The notes: a model not told the origin generated them from the sequence alone. Shown: positions 12,744 through 18,962, numbered from the stretch's first letter. The stretch: 19,089 nucleotides of DNA from Sphingobium sp. CCH11-B1 (GCF_001556865.1 NZ_LSJY01000082.1:1-19089), one strand, 5' to 3'. Made by a program: numbers and translations.

Positions 12744-13240
12744 CACGCCTTTATCTCGACCTCGACGGGGTCTTTGCGGACTTCGATCGGCACTATGCGG
12801 ACCTGTTCGGCGATTATCATCCGGCGATCCCCGACGATGAGCTGTGGGGTAAAATCCACTCCATGCCGACATTCTTCCGGGACATGCCAGTCTGCCCCAG
12901 TGCCCAGTCCTTTTACTGGGAAGTGGACGCCGTTTGGCCTTTGGCGAGCGTAGCGGTCCTCACGGCCTGCCCTAAGTCCGCCTACGCCCATGTAGCGGGA
13001 CAGAAACGCGCTTGGGTCCGTGAACACCTCTCGCCGTCCCTTACCGTCCTCCCGGTCGCCGGAGGGTCCTCCAAGCCGCTGTTCATGCACGCGCCGGGGG
13101 ACATCCTGATCGACGACTTCGCCCGCAACACGACGGCCTGGGAGAAGGCCGGAGGACGCGCAATCCTGCACACCGGGGACTTTGAGGCAACCGGCACGGC
13201 CCTCAAGGCGATGCTGGAGGCGACCCCATGTTCCGCATGA
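12740..13240 (+). CDS. HAD-family 5'(3')-deoxyribonucleotidase-like protein
   Basis: 166 residues from an ATG overlapping the exonuclease stop. HAD motif I DLDGVFADFD (nucleophile Asp7, acid/base Asp9), motif II region VLTACP, and motif III/IV ILIDDFARNTTAWEKAGG with conserved Lys/acidic residues, as in NT5C-type deoxyribonucleotidases that dephosphorylate dNMPs. It may recycle or unbalance host nucleotides released by endonuclease and exonuclease. Coupling to the exonuclease supports this role. Confidence 0.85.
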   Translation: MTRLYLDLDGVFADFDRHYADLFGDYHPAIPDDELWGKIHSMPTFFRDMPVCPSAQSFYWEVDAVWPLASVAVLTACPKSAYAHVAGQKRAWVREHLSPSLTVLPVAGGSSKPLFMHAPGDILIDDFARNTTAWEKAGGRAILHTGDFEATGTALKAMLEATPCSA

Positions 13241-13323
13241 TCCGCGAGCGCTTCAACGCCTGGGCTCAGGACCTCGCTGACCGATTGGTGGAGCACTTCC
13301 TGGCCCTGGATGCCCCGCGATGA
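13228..13323 (+). CDS. 31-residue helical micro-protein
   Basis: Starts at an ATG (13228) inside the end of the nucleotidase gene and ends in TGA overlapping the next ATG. The product is one amphipathic helix (MFRMIRERFNAWAQDLADRL, then a hydrophobic/acidic end). Supported by the 13-nt and ATGA overlaps with its neighbours and by codon bias. Function unknown. Confidence 0.5.
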   Translation: MFRMIRERFNAWAQDLADRLVEHFLALDAPR

Positions 13324-13445
13324 TCGCCGGGTACGTCGCAGGGGTCTTCAGTGGCCTTGCCTTCGCTTGCGGGATCGCAGGTTTCTACATGCTCCGCAGT
13401 GTCGGGGAGGTGCCCGCATATGATCCCGCAAGTCCGCGCCCGTAA
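13320..13445 (+). CDS. 41-residue single-span membrane protein
   Basis: ATG overlaps the preceding stop (ATGATC). Residues 2-24 are a hydrophobic helix (IAGYVAGVFSGLAFACGIAG), followed by a short polar tail rich in Pro. Overlaps the next gene by 26 nt. Small membrane protein of unknown function; the overlap pattern is the main support. Confidence 0.55.
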   Translation: MIAGYVAGVFSGLAFACGIAGFYMLRSVGEVPAYDPASPRP

Positions 13446-13629
13446 TCTCGACATCGTCGCAGGCCGCCTCCGGGAGAAAGCCGAATGGCTCCGGAGGAAC
13501 GGCAAGCCCCTGAAGGTCCGGGTGGGCGGCAAAGTGATGGAGCTTAACGCCCTGACCTCGCTGCACCTGGACCAGGACGCAGACGCCTTTGAGCGGGACG
13601 CCGCAAAGCTCCGCACAAATTACGCTTAA
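13420..13629 (+). CDS. Small hypothetical protein
   Basis: 69 residues from an ATG with GGGGAGG about 9 nt upstream. N-terminal helix (RARNLDIVAGRLREKAEWLRR), short basic beta part (KPLKVRVGGKVMEL), then an acidic helix (HLDQDADAFERDAAKL). No family recognised. Good codon bias and a convincing ribosome-binding site. Confidence 0.65.
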   Translation: MIPQVRARNLDIVAGRLREKAEWLRRNGKPLKVRVGGKVMELNALTSLHLDQDADAFERDAAKLRTNYA

Positions 13630-13655
13630 CCGACAGCCCGCAACAGAGAGATGAA

Positions 13656-13856
13656 ATGAGCTTTATGACCCAATTGAACCCTACCGACAAAGTCGAAGTG
13701 TTTACCGAGGAAGCCTGTGACGCCCTTACGGTAATCGACCTGGGCAGCGAAGTTTCCCTCTCGCAAGTGTCGGATGGCGACGACTTCCACAATGTCATCA
13801 TTGGCCTTGAACAAGCAAAGGCCCTGAAGGCCTACCTGGAGAAAATTCTTGAGTAA
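13656..13856 (+). CDS. Small acidic hypothetical protein
   Basis: 66 residues. Acidic, with beta segments (KVEVFTEEACDALTVIDLGS, EVSLSQVSDGDDFHNVIIG) and a C-terminal helix (LEQAKALKAYLEKIL). No family recognised. The ATG follows AGAGAG. The next gene starts inside its last codons at a TTG. Confidence 0.7.
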   Translation: MSFMTQLNPTDKVEVFTEEACDALTVIDLGSEVSLSQVSDGDDFHNVIIGLEQAKALKAYLEKILE

Positions 13857-14418
13857 TACTATCTGCGGTTCTTGCGTCTTCCGGCAGGGCCTCCATCCTA
13901 CCCGCTGCGCCTCCTGCGGCCCGGCTGGGGCCTATCAGCGCTATCAGCAGTCCACGGTCCCGCTGAAGCTGGCGGGCGACCCTGAGGCGGCCCATGTGGA
14001 AGCTGTCCCGGTCGCGCCGATCGGTCACAACGGTCCCCCCGAGCCCGTACTGGACCCCACGTTGACCCTTCCGGATGCCGACGAGCTCCGGGGTGCCTTT
14101 CCGATGGCGTCGGGGCTCCTGGACTATTTCCCGGCTGCCCTGGCTGAAGTCTCGCGGGTCTCGAAGATCGGCAACGACCAGCACAATCCCGGCATGGAAA
14201 TGCACTGGGCCCGCGACAAGTCCACCGATCATGCCGATAAGATCATGCGGCACCTGACGGACCGGGGGAAGTTCGACGGCCGGGGCGTACGACATACCGC
14301 GCGGCTCGCTTGGCGGGCCCTGGCGATGCTCCAGACCGAGCTGGAGATGGAGGCGGGCTATCCGCTGTCCCGAGCGTCTGTAGGGGCTCCTCCGGGGTTC
14401 CTTGGGGCTACCGCATGA
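13849..14418 (+). CDS. DUF5664 / MazZ-type dATP/dGTP diphosphohydrolase with N-terminal zinc ribbon
   Basis: 189 residues from TTG 13849 (GGAG 6 nt upstream; no ATG available). Residues 6-24 contain CGSC...CASC, a four-Cys zinc-binding motif. The C-terminal half matches the DUF5664 (dATP/dGTP diphosphohydrolase) pattern: DYFPAALAEVSRVSKIGNDQ, NPG, MHWARDKSTDHADKIMRHLTDRG, then GVRHTARLAWRALAMLQTEL. Family members hydrolyse purine dNTPs to dNMPs, and some take part in 2-aminoadenine genome synthesis. Next to a deoxyribonucleotidase, it suggests nucleotide-pool control. Stop overlaps the next start. Confidence 0.75.
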   Translation: MSNTICGSCVFRQGLHPTRCASCGPAGAYQRYQQSTVPLKLAGDPEAAHVEAVPVAPIGHNGPPEPVLDPTLTLPDADELRGAFPMASGLLDYFPAALAEVSRVSKIGNDQHNPGMEMHWARDKSTDHADKIMRHLTDRGKFDGRGVRHTARLAWRALAMLQTELEMEAGYPLSRASVGAPPGFLGATA

Positions 14419-14750
14419 AGCCTCGCACGTTCGGCCCGCTGTCATATTACCGATCGACCGACATGGACCGAACGGTCACCCTCATGCACCACCTGAAGCT
14501 CTCCGCAGGGCGCTTCCGCTTGGAGTTCGGTTTCCAGACGCAAGCCTCCGTGGATCGTATAAAGCGGCAGGACGCCTACGCGGCCCTACGCAAGAAGGCG
14601 GTGGAGGCGTGGTCTCCTCATACCGTCGAGTGGACGCTGGAAGATCATTGGCACGAGGGCGGGACATTCGTGACCGCTACGGCTCTCCTCCAGCGGATAG
14701 TGGACGGCGCGATAGCGAACCCCTGGCCCGACGAGGGCGATGCAGGGTGA
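14415..14750 (+). CDS. Hypothetical protein
   Basis: 111 residues from an ATG overlapping the preceding stop (ATGA). Central basic helices (RIKRQDAYAALRKKAVEAW) and a C-terminal segment with His/Glu (WTLEDHWHEGGTFVTATALL). No family recognised. Its 3' end overlaps the next gene by 11 nt. Codon use matches the operon. Confidence 0.65.
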   Translation: MKPRTFGPLSYYRSTDMDRTVTLMHHLKLSAGRFRLEFGFQTQASVDRIKRQDAYAALRKKAVEAWSPHTVEWTLEDHWHEGGTFVTATALLQRIVDGAIANPWPDEGDAG

Positions 14751-15069
14751 CCTATTCGCGGCCTCTCCGGCTCCCGCTTGGGGCGCTCCTGAGGAAGTAG
14801 AGCGCCGCCGCCGTATCCGGGTGGCCGTGTGGGCGTACGCCTATGAGGTCCTAGACGTCTCCCTGGTCTCCGACGAGACCTTTGACCGGGAATGTCAGGC
14901 CGTGGACCCGAGCGTCTCCACCGGCCACCCTAAGCTCGACAAGTTCTTCCGGGACCAGTTCGCCGACTATACCGGCCAATGGGTCCACAAGCATCCTGAG
15001 AAGGCCAAGCTGGCGGCCCTCACGAAACGCATAATCTCCAACCGCAACAGAAAGGGCCCCGAGCCTTGA
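14740..15069 (+). CDS. DNA ligase LigA-related small protein
   Basis: 109 residues. The middle segment AYAYEVLDVSLVSDETFDRE resembles the NAD-dependent ligase subdomain Ia (Y-Y-x-L-D-x-x-x-I-S-D-x-x-Y-D), and the following STGHPKLDKFF and GQWVHKHPE match small phage proteins known as LigA-related. No adenylation (KxDG) domain is present, so it is not a ligase by itself. Possibly a decoy or partner of host LigA; this is inference. The stop overlaps the TTG of the next gene. Confidence 0.65.
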   Translation: MQGDLFAASPAPAWGAPEEVERRRRIRVAVWAYAYEVLDVSLVSDETFDRECQAVDPSVSTGHPKLDKFFRDQFADYTGQWVHKHPEKAKLAALTKRIISNRNRKGPEP

Positions 15070-15395
15070 ATAAGCGATTTATCACGGCCATGGCGGCCGT
15101 ACTCATCATCACGTCAGTACTAGGTCTCCTCGCTGGCCTGATCGCGATCTTCCCGATCTTCCTGGGCGTCATCACCTATCGCTATGCGAAGCGGGCTGTC
15201 CTGCGGGCCCTTGTGGCCGTACAGGCCAACCGCAAGCTGATCGGTCGCCGCGCCTTTGTGCTGGCAGCCGGCCCGTTCCTGGTGCCCATGTCTGTGATCG
15301 CCAACGCCGCCGTTGCCTTCTACCGTGAGGCCCGCGACTGCGCCCGCGATAACTGGCGTGGCGTCAAGCGCTACTGGTCGGCCGCGTACGCCTAA
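15066..15395 (+). CDS. Membrane protein with two predicted helices
   Basis: 109 residues from a TTG overlapping the previous stop (TTGA). Residues ~6-37 form a hydrophobic stretch (AMAAVLIITSVLGLLAGLIA and on), and residues ~66-84 another (AFVLAAGPFLVPMSVIANAAV), separated by a basic loop and followed by a basic tail. No family recognised. It is the last plus-strand gene before a strong terminator. Confidence 0.65.
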   Translation: MNKRFITAMAAVLIITSVLGLLAGLIAIFPIFLGVITYRYAKRAVLRALVAVQANRKLIGRRAFVLAAGPFLVPMSVIANAAVAFYREARDCARDNWRGVKRYWSAAYA

Positions 15396-15400
15396 GAATT

Positions 15401-15438
15401 GCCCTCGGGTCTCCTCACGGGGGCTCGGGGGTATTTTC
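15401..15438 (+). terminator. Rho-independent terminator of the plus-strand block
   Basis: A 14-bp stem (GCCCTCGGGTCTCC with GGGGGCTCGGGGGT, several G-T wobbles but no mismatch) with a TCAC loop is followed by ATTTTC. It lies 6 nt after the last plus-strand stop codon. Confidence 0.8.
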
Positions 15439-15444
15439 TCGACC

Positions 15445-15452
15445 GTGTACAC
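15445..15452. repeat. GTGTACAC palindrome between the two convergent terminators
   Basis: Perfect 8-base palindrome in the short gap between the plus- and minus-strand terminators. Six further copies occur at 771, 2482, 5818, 11797, 18718 and 18963. Confidence 0.6.
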
Positions 15453-15465
15453 ACTTAGGCAAATA

Positions 15466-15499
15466 AAAAGGGCCACTGAGTTTCCCCGGTGGCCCTTTG
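15466..15499 (-). terminator. Bidirectional terminator, mainly for the minus-strand block
   Basis: The stem GGGCCACTG/CGGTGGCCC (with flanking A/T pairs, one G-T) is followed on the minus strand by TTTTTATTT and on the plus strand by TTTGAGT. It ends 7 nt before the last minus-strand gene's stop. Confidence 0.88.
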
Positions 15500-15505
15500 A
15501 GTATT

Positions 15506-15694
15506 TCAAAGCGGTTGATCTAGCAGCTTGGCAAGGTCCTCGCGACTGAGGACCAGGGAGTGGGTCTCCCCTTCATGTTCCTGGAAGACAATAAACAATC
15601 CTTCTCCCATACATTCCGCGTACCCGTCCTCAAGTTCGACCTTTAGCAGGGCCTCCTTAACGGTCGGGTCGGCCTCTATTCTTTCCTGTCTCAT
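15506..15694 (-). CDS. Small acidic hypothetical protein
   Basis: 62 residues from the ATG at 15694; a TTG five codons earlier has no ribosome-binding site. Helix (EADPTVKEALLKVELEDGYA), beta strands (GLFIVFQEHEGETHSLVL) and a C-terminal helix (SREDLAKLLDQ). Acidic. Last gene of the leftward block, 27 nt downstream of the HTH gene and just before a strong terminator. It could be a partner of the HTH protein, which is a guess. Confidence 0.7.
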   Translation of the reverse strand: MRQERIEADPTVKEALLKVELEDGYAECMGEGLFIVFQEHEGETHSLVLSREDLAKLLDQPL

Positions 15695-15721
15695 TCCAGT
15701 TAGTCCCAAAAGCGCAGTCGC

Positions 15722-16021
15722 TCATTTTGCTTTTATCCTGGACCGGGCCTGGGCGATCGCCTCTGAGAGGCCATTTAGGACGCCTTCGTATTCGTCTTTA
15801 AGTTCCTGCCAGTGGCGATCGCCTGGACGCCATCCGTCGCTGAGTGCCTCAAGGGCAATCTGGACGGGACCAGGGATTACAACGTCCCCGGACTCCCAGC
15901 GGGCTACCGTACGTTTCCCGTGGGCTCCGAGACGCAGGAGAGTGCCTAGGGCTTGCTGAGACATCCCTATGCCTTCGCGTATTTCTCTAGCACGTTCGGC
16001 TGTCATACTTGGCGGGGTCAT
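15722..16021 (-). CDS. XRE-type helix-turn-helix regulator
   Basis: 99 residues from ATG 16021 (GAGG 7 nt upstream); the frame stays open to a TTG at 16168. The HTH is MTAERAREIREGIGMSQQAL, then GTLLRLGAHGKRTVARWESGDVVIPGPVQIALEAL, a Cro/CI-like pattern also seen in MqsA/HigA-type antitoxins (SQQ...RTVARWESG..IPGP). The C-terminal helix (WQELKDEYEGVLNGLSEAIA) may dimerise. It is preceded by a 360-nt non-coding stretch, so it likely has its own promoter and may regulate it or the palindromes at the right end. Confidence 0.8.
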   Translation of the reverse strand: MTPPSMTAERAREIREGIGMSQQALGTLLRLGAHGKRTVARWESGDVVIPGPVQIALEALSDGWRPGDRHWQELKDEYEGVLNGLSEAIAQARSRIKAK

Positions 16022-16382
16022 TCCGAACCTCGCGAATACTTCAGCGTCCGTGCAGATACTACGCGATAACTCTCCGATTGCTGGCGGACGACTAACGATT
16101 TTCTGATGATGCCGCGCGACACTGAGACCCCCCACTTGGAAGGCCTGACTATAAACTATGTCCTTCAAATCCCGCGAACACTCCAGTTAATCGCTAAGCC
16201 AACCGCCGTGGCCTTGGGGGACAAATTAGCATCCCCCGTGGCCCGTGTGGCGGGCGTTAAGCCCTCAAAATTAACAAGGATTGATCTTTCCTCCTTCCGC
16301 CTGTCGCTCTATTCGCTCACTTCATCGCATATCATAAATCAGGGAGGGGACAATGTGCCCCCTCATGCTCTCCTTTGTGCTG
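16022..16382 (-). other. Non-coding leader with several hairpins upstream of the HTH gene
   Basis: No convincing gene. Inverted repeats: GAGGGG/CCCCTC at 16344-16364, just after the metalloprotease stop on the minus strand (weak terminator, no clear T-run); GGGGGA/TCCCCC around 16217-16240; and GCCCG/CGGGC followed by GGGC/GCCC around 16241-16266. AT-rich relative to flanks. Probably holds the promoter and leader of the HTH gene; no consensus promoter identified. Confidence 0.4.
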
Positions 16383-16976
16383 TCATTCTGCCCGCTCTAG
16401 GTGTCCCTCGCAAGTGTCATCGGGGCACCGCAGGGTCCGCCCTTCGATATGCTTGGCCGTCACGCGGGCCTGCCACTCGCACATGCTGCAAGAGACCTTG
16501 AGATACCGCGTGGTCTGGGTTTTCTTCCCTCCGGCCAACGACATGTCCTTGAGGTTCGCGCCGGGGAGAGGCCCAAGGGCCGCAAGGATCGGATCGGCCC
16601 ACGAGTGCCATTCGGGCCCAGCGACGGTCGCCGTAGCTTTCCCGGTGAGGCCTAGGCGCTTCATGGTCACCCGGAACTTGGGCCCGTGTCCCTCTTCGTT
16701 CCCTAGGGCCGCGTGGATTAGCTCGTGGGTGAGTACGTCCGCCACTCGGGCGCTGTCGGATTGGAGGGTAGGGCGGATGAAAATCTCCACGGCCCCATCC
16801 TCGCTCGCGAAGTCTGCCCAACACTCGCCGATGACCTTGGACCGGATGCCCTTGCTCGGGTGGCCGACAGAGACCCGGATGGCCTCGGGGAGCTTCGCGC
16901 CCACATCCTTGAACTTAGGGCGGGCGGCGTTCGTGAAGGCTTGGAGCCATGCTTCGCGGGTGCGTTCGTTCGTCAT
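16383..16976 (-). CDS. SprT-like zinc metalloprotease with C-terminal zinc ribbon
   Basis: 197 residues from ATG 16976 (AGGAGG 9 nt upstream). The zincin motif HELIHAALG with a downstream histidine (EGHGPKF) is the SprT/Spartan signature (HExxH...H). The C-terminal CSMC...CPDDTC segment forms a zinc-ribbon. SprT-like proteins cleave DNA-protein crosslinks or other DNA-bound proteins; the phage version's target is unknown but host nucleoid proteins are plausible. Its start overlaps the RMF-like gene's stop (ATGA). Confidence 0.88.
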   Translation of the reverse strand: MTNERTREAWLQAFTNAARPKFKDVGAKLPEAIRVSVGHPSKGIRSKVIGECWADFASEDGAVEIFIRPTLQSDSARVADVLTHELIHAALGNEEGHGPKFRVTMKRLGLTGKATATVAGPEWHSWADPILAALGPLPGANLKDMSLAGGKKTQTTRYLKVSCSMCEWQARVTAKHIEGRTLRCPDDTCEGHLERAE

Positions 16977-17134
16977 GCTGTGGCCTCCTGTCTGGCTGGC
17001 GTCTCATTGAACCCGCGTAACCAGGCCAAACGGGTCTCATAGTTCCGATAGGGGTTCTGTTTGATCGTGTGTCCGGCCTCGCGGGCCTTGCGGCCCCATT
17101 GGCGGGCCATGAAGCGCTCTAGGGCCTCGGTCAT
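16973..17134 (-). CDS. RMF/CrpP-fold (ribosome modulation factor-like) protein, frame apparently interrupted upstream
   Basis: 53 residues from ATG 17134. The pattern GRKAREAG...NPYRN....RLAWLRGFNE matches the RMF/CrpP family (G-x-x-A-x-x-G, C/N-P-Y, R-x-x-W-x-x-G-W/F). RMF dimerises ribosomes into inactive 100S particles. The coding-like frame continues upstream with high third-position G/C to about 17269 (PVHRHGEKSSRDHHGQKIGP and on) but has no start there; an ATG at 17268, overlapping the previous stop, lies in the adjacent frame and would join it by a -1 shift at a run of five C. So the true gene may span 16973-17268. Confidence 0.7.
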   Translation of the reverse strand: MTEALERFMARQWGRKAREAGHTIKQNPYRNYETRLAWLRGFNETPARQEATA

Positions 17135-17264
17135 CGTGCGGGGTTCCTCGTGAATGTCTGGGGGCTCTGGGCCGATCTTCTGGCCGTGATGGTCCCGGCT
17201 ACTCTTCTCGCCGTGCCGATGGACGGGCAGAGACGGCGAGGGACTGGAGGGGGCTTGGGTGCCG

Positions 17265-17525
17265 TCATTGGTCTAGCCCCAGCTTCTTCATGAGTTTTGG
17301 CCACTCCTTAGCCTCGGCGGCTTGCATCGCCTCTCTGTGGGCCTGGAGCTGATCGTCGGCCCATTGGTTGAAGGCGCGGCGCTCCGCTGCCTGCCGGTCC
17401 TCCAGCTTCGTCCGTTTGGCCTCTATCCGGGCCATCACGCGCCGGTAGGCGACATTGTTGCGCTGGTAAGCTCTGTCCGCCGCCGCCCTATATTCGGGCG
17501 TGCCCTGTATCGCTTTCATATCCAT
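17265..17525 (-). CDS. Helical hypothetical protein
   Basis: 86 residues from ATG 17525, with GGAGAGG upstream inside the end of the preceding gene. Almost wholly helical and charged (AYRRVMARIEAKRTKLEDRQ, AERRAFNQWADDQLQAHREA), likely a coiled coil. A second ATG two codons later is possible. No family recognised. Lies between the 144-residue protein (3-nt gap) and the RMF-like gene. Confidence 0.75.
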   Translation of the reverse strand: MDMKAIQGTPEYRAAADRAYQRNNVAYRRVMARIEAKRTKLEDRQAAERRAFNQWADDQLQAHREAMQAAEAKEWPKLMKKLGLDQ

Positions 17526-17528
17526 GCC

Positions 17529-17963
17529 TCAGTCCTCTCCGGCCAGACGAAACCAGCGGACCAGCGAGAGCTCCCGCCGCCCCATGTCGTATTTGATCTT
17601 CGTGACGTAGCGGACGCCCGCTTCCCTCGGGAAACCCCGTGAGGTCGCCTCGGCCTTTTCGTATTCCGTCAGTTCCGACCAGCGGCACGGAGAGCACTCG
17701 TTGGCGGCCACGCGGGCCAGTAGGCCGACCATGTGGGCTGAGAGGGACTTGGCGGACCCCAAGGCGTCCTCGCGGTCGTCTGTGTAATAGCTGGTCCGCT
17801 CTTGGTGCGTCTCGCAGCGCGTGCGGCCCCACTCGGGCTTAGCGGCCTGTATGGTGGCCATGGTGTAGGCCACGCGGTATTCGCCATCCTCGGTCCGGGT
17901 GATGGTCATGTGCGGCAGTGCCTTGACGGCCGCGTAAAGGTCTCTTTGGGTCATGGTGCCCAT
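17529..17963 (-). CDS. Hypothetical protein of the leftward block
   Basis: 144 residues from ATG 17963 with GAGGAG 8 nt upstream. N-terminal basic/helical segment (TQRDLYAAVKALPHMTITRT), central RVAYTMATIQAAKPEWGRTR with SYYTDDREDALGSAKSL, then cysteines (CETH...CSPC) and a beta-rich end (VRYVTKIKYDMGRRELSLVRW). The YYTDD-EDAL motif is seen in other small phage proteins of unknown role. Function not recognised. Confidence 0.75.
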   Translation of the reverse strand: MGTMTQRDLYAAVKALPHMTITRTEDGEYRVAYTMATIQAAKPEWGRTRCETHQERTSYYTDDREDALGSAKSLSAHMVGLLARVAANECSPCRWSELTEYEKAEATSRGFPREAGVRYVTKIKYDMGRRELSLVRWFRLAGED

Positions 17964-18044
17964 GATGATTGCTCCTCAGGTTTCAGCGTGATATTGAGGA
18001 GAGGCCCCCGACCGACCCGATTAGGATCGGCCGGAGGTTTCAGC

Positions 18045-18152
18045 TTAGCTTTCCTTCAGGATCGCTAGGACGGTGGCGATTATCTTGGCGGAGGTCGCCA
18101 CCATTCCAGCCCAGTGTAACCACCGAGCCAGTTGCCTTTGCTTCAGTCTCAT
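18045..18152 (-). CDS. 35-residue single-span membrane protein
   Basis: ATG 18152 to TAA, with GAGAGGG 6 nt upstream. Basic, amphipathic N-terminus (MRLKQRQLARWLHW) then a hydrophobic helix (GMVATSAKIIATVLAIL) and a short charged end. Topology resembles small toxin-like or regulatory membrane peptides. The start codon sits in the loop of a hairpin (18146-18159). No known family; size makes certainty low. Confidence 0.55.
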   Translation of the reverse strand: MRLKQRQLARWLHWAGMVATSAKIIATVLAILKES

Positions 18153-18213
18153 TCGAGACCCTCTCGTTACCTAGCAGAGCGCTAGGCAGCTATCCGACCA
18201 TCGGGCCGGATGG
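18146..18213 (-). other. Three tandem hairpins in the leader of the 35-residue membrane protein
   Basis: Stems: GTCTC/GAGAC with the ATG in its loop (18146-18159); CCTAGC/GCTAGG with a 5-nt loop (18170-18186); CCATC/GATGG (18198-18213). The first would partly hide the ribosome-binding site and start. No T-run follows any of them. Confidence 0.5.
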
Positions 18214-18276
18214 GTTCCACTCAGTCACAGAGCGGGCTGGAAGGGCGGCGCTAGGTCGCCCCTCGGGTCCGATCAG

Positions 18277-18366
18277 TTACCAAGCGCCGCTGCGCCACCA
18301 TGCGATGAACATGCGGTCCTGAAGGTGTTGCCTCCAGCGCCGAACGTGGGCGTCATGGTCGGTCAT
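18277..18366 (-). CDS. 29-residue Trp/Arg-rich micro-protein
   Basis: ATG 18366 overlaps the stop of the upstream gene (ATGA), as elsewhere in this phage. Sequence MTDHDAHVRRWRQHLQDRMF then a Trp-rich end (AWWRSGAW). Very short and unrecognised; the ATGA coupling is the only strong support. Confidence 0.4.
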   Translation of the reverse strand: MTDHDAHVRRWRQHLQDRMFIAWWRSGAW

Positions 18367-18539
18367 GCTGCCATCTCCTTTTGAAATTCTGCCTGTGTCA
18401 CCTTCACCTTGGCCCATGTGGCCCTGACGGCCCGTTCGGCTTCCCGTGAGGGCTGCACCAAGGCACGGCGGGCGGCTGCGGCGTCTTCCTGCATTGCAGC
18501 CATCATGCGGCTACGTGCTGCCTGTTGAGCGTCTGTCAT
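18363..18539 (-). CDS. 58-residue helical hypothetical protein, first gene of the leftward block
   Basis: Starts at ATG 18539 with a perfect AGGAGG and 7-nt spacing; the frame runs further upstream but that part lacks bias and a start signal. Ala/Met/Arg-rich helices (DAQQAARSRMMAAMQEDAAA, REAERAVRATWAKVKVTQAE). No family recognised. Being first behind the candidate promoter with the best ribosome-binding site of the block, it is probably strongly expressed early. Confidence 0.7.
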   Translation of the reverse strand: MTDAQQAARSRMMAAMQEDAAAARRALVQPSREAERAVRATWAKVKVTQAEFQKEMAA

Positions 18540-18704
18540 CGTTCTTCCTCCTCTCAGTTGCCGGAAGGCCCTCGCAGGCCCTCGGGAAACTGGCGGGACA
18601 CTAAGGCCCCGCCCGGTTTCGCTTTGTCTCACAATGTCAAAGAGCCGATGGAGAGAGCCGGCTAGGAGGACATTTTGTCCGCTTCGCGTCCCTCTCTGAG
18701 AACG

Positions 18705-18733
18705 CTTATGTCACCATGTGTACACGTCCGCAA
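18705..18733 (-). promoter_or_regulatory. Candidate promoter of the leftward block with a palindrome in its spacer
   Basis: On the minus strand TTGCGG (18733-18728) and CATAAG (18710-18705) are separated by 17 bases, a sigma70-like arrangement (3/6 and 4/6 matches). The spacer contains GTGTACAC (18718-18725), which could be an operator. About 165 bases upstream of the first gene. Weak consensus matches, so tentative. Confidence 0.3.
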
Positions 18734-18962
18734 GCGCTTATCGTCCGCAAATGCAGAATGTCCGTAATCGGGTCTTTTTGTGTCTTTCAGGACACAGTAG
18801 GGTCATGCTGGAGGCTTGCCGGTCCAGTGGGTGAGGGCGGCGAGGGGATCGTGCGGGGACGGTGAGGGGCCTTGAGAGACTGCGAGGGCCTTAGGTCCCT
18901 CGGCCCATACGCGTAGGGGTCATGCCTTTCTGAAACCCAAACACTGCGCCCCTAATGTCTGT

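Noticed and set aside
16375..17010. Plus-strand frame opposite the SprT-like gene
   Set aside because: Composition of a shadow frame; the minus strand has HExxH, zinc ribbon and AGGAGG.
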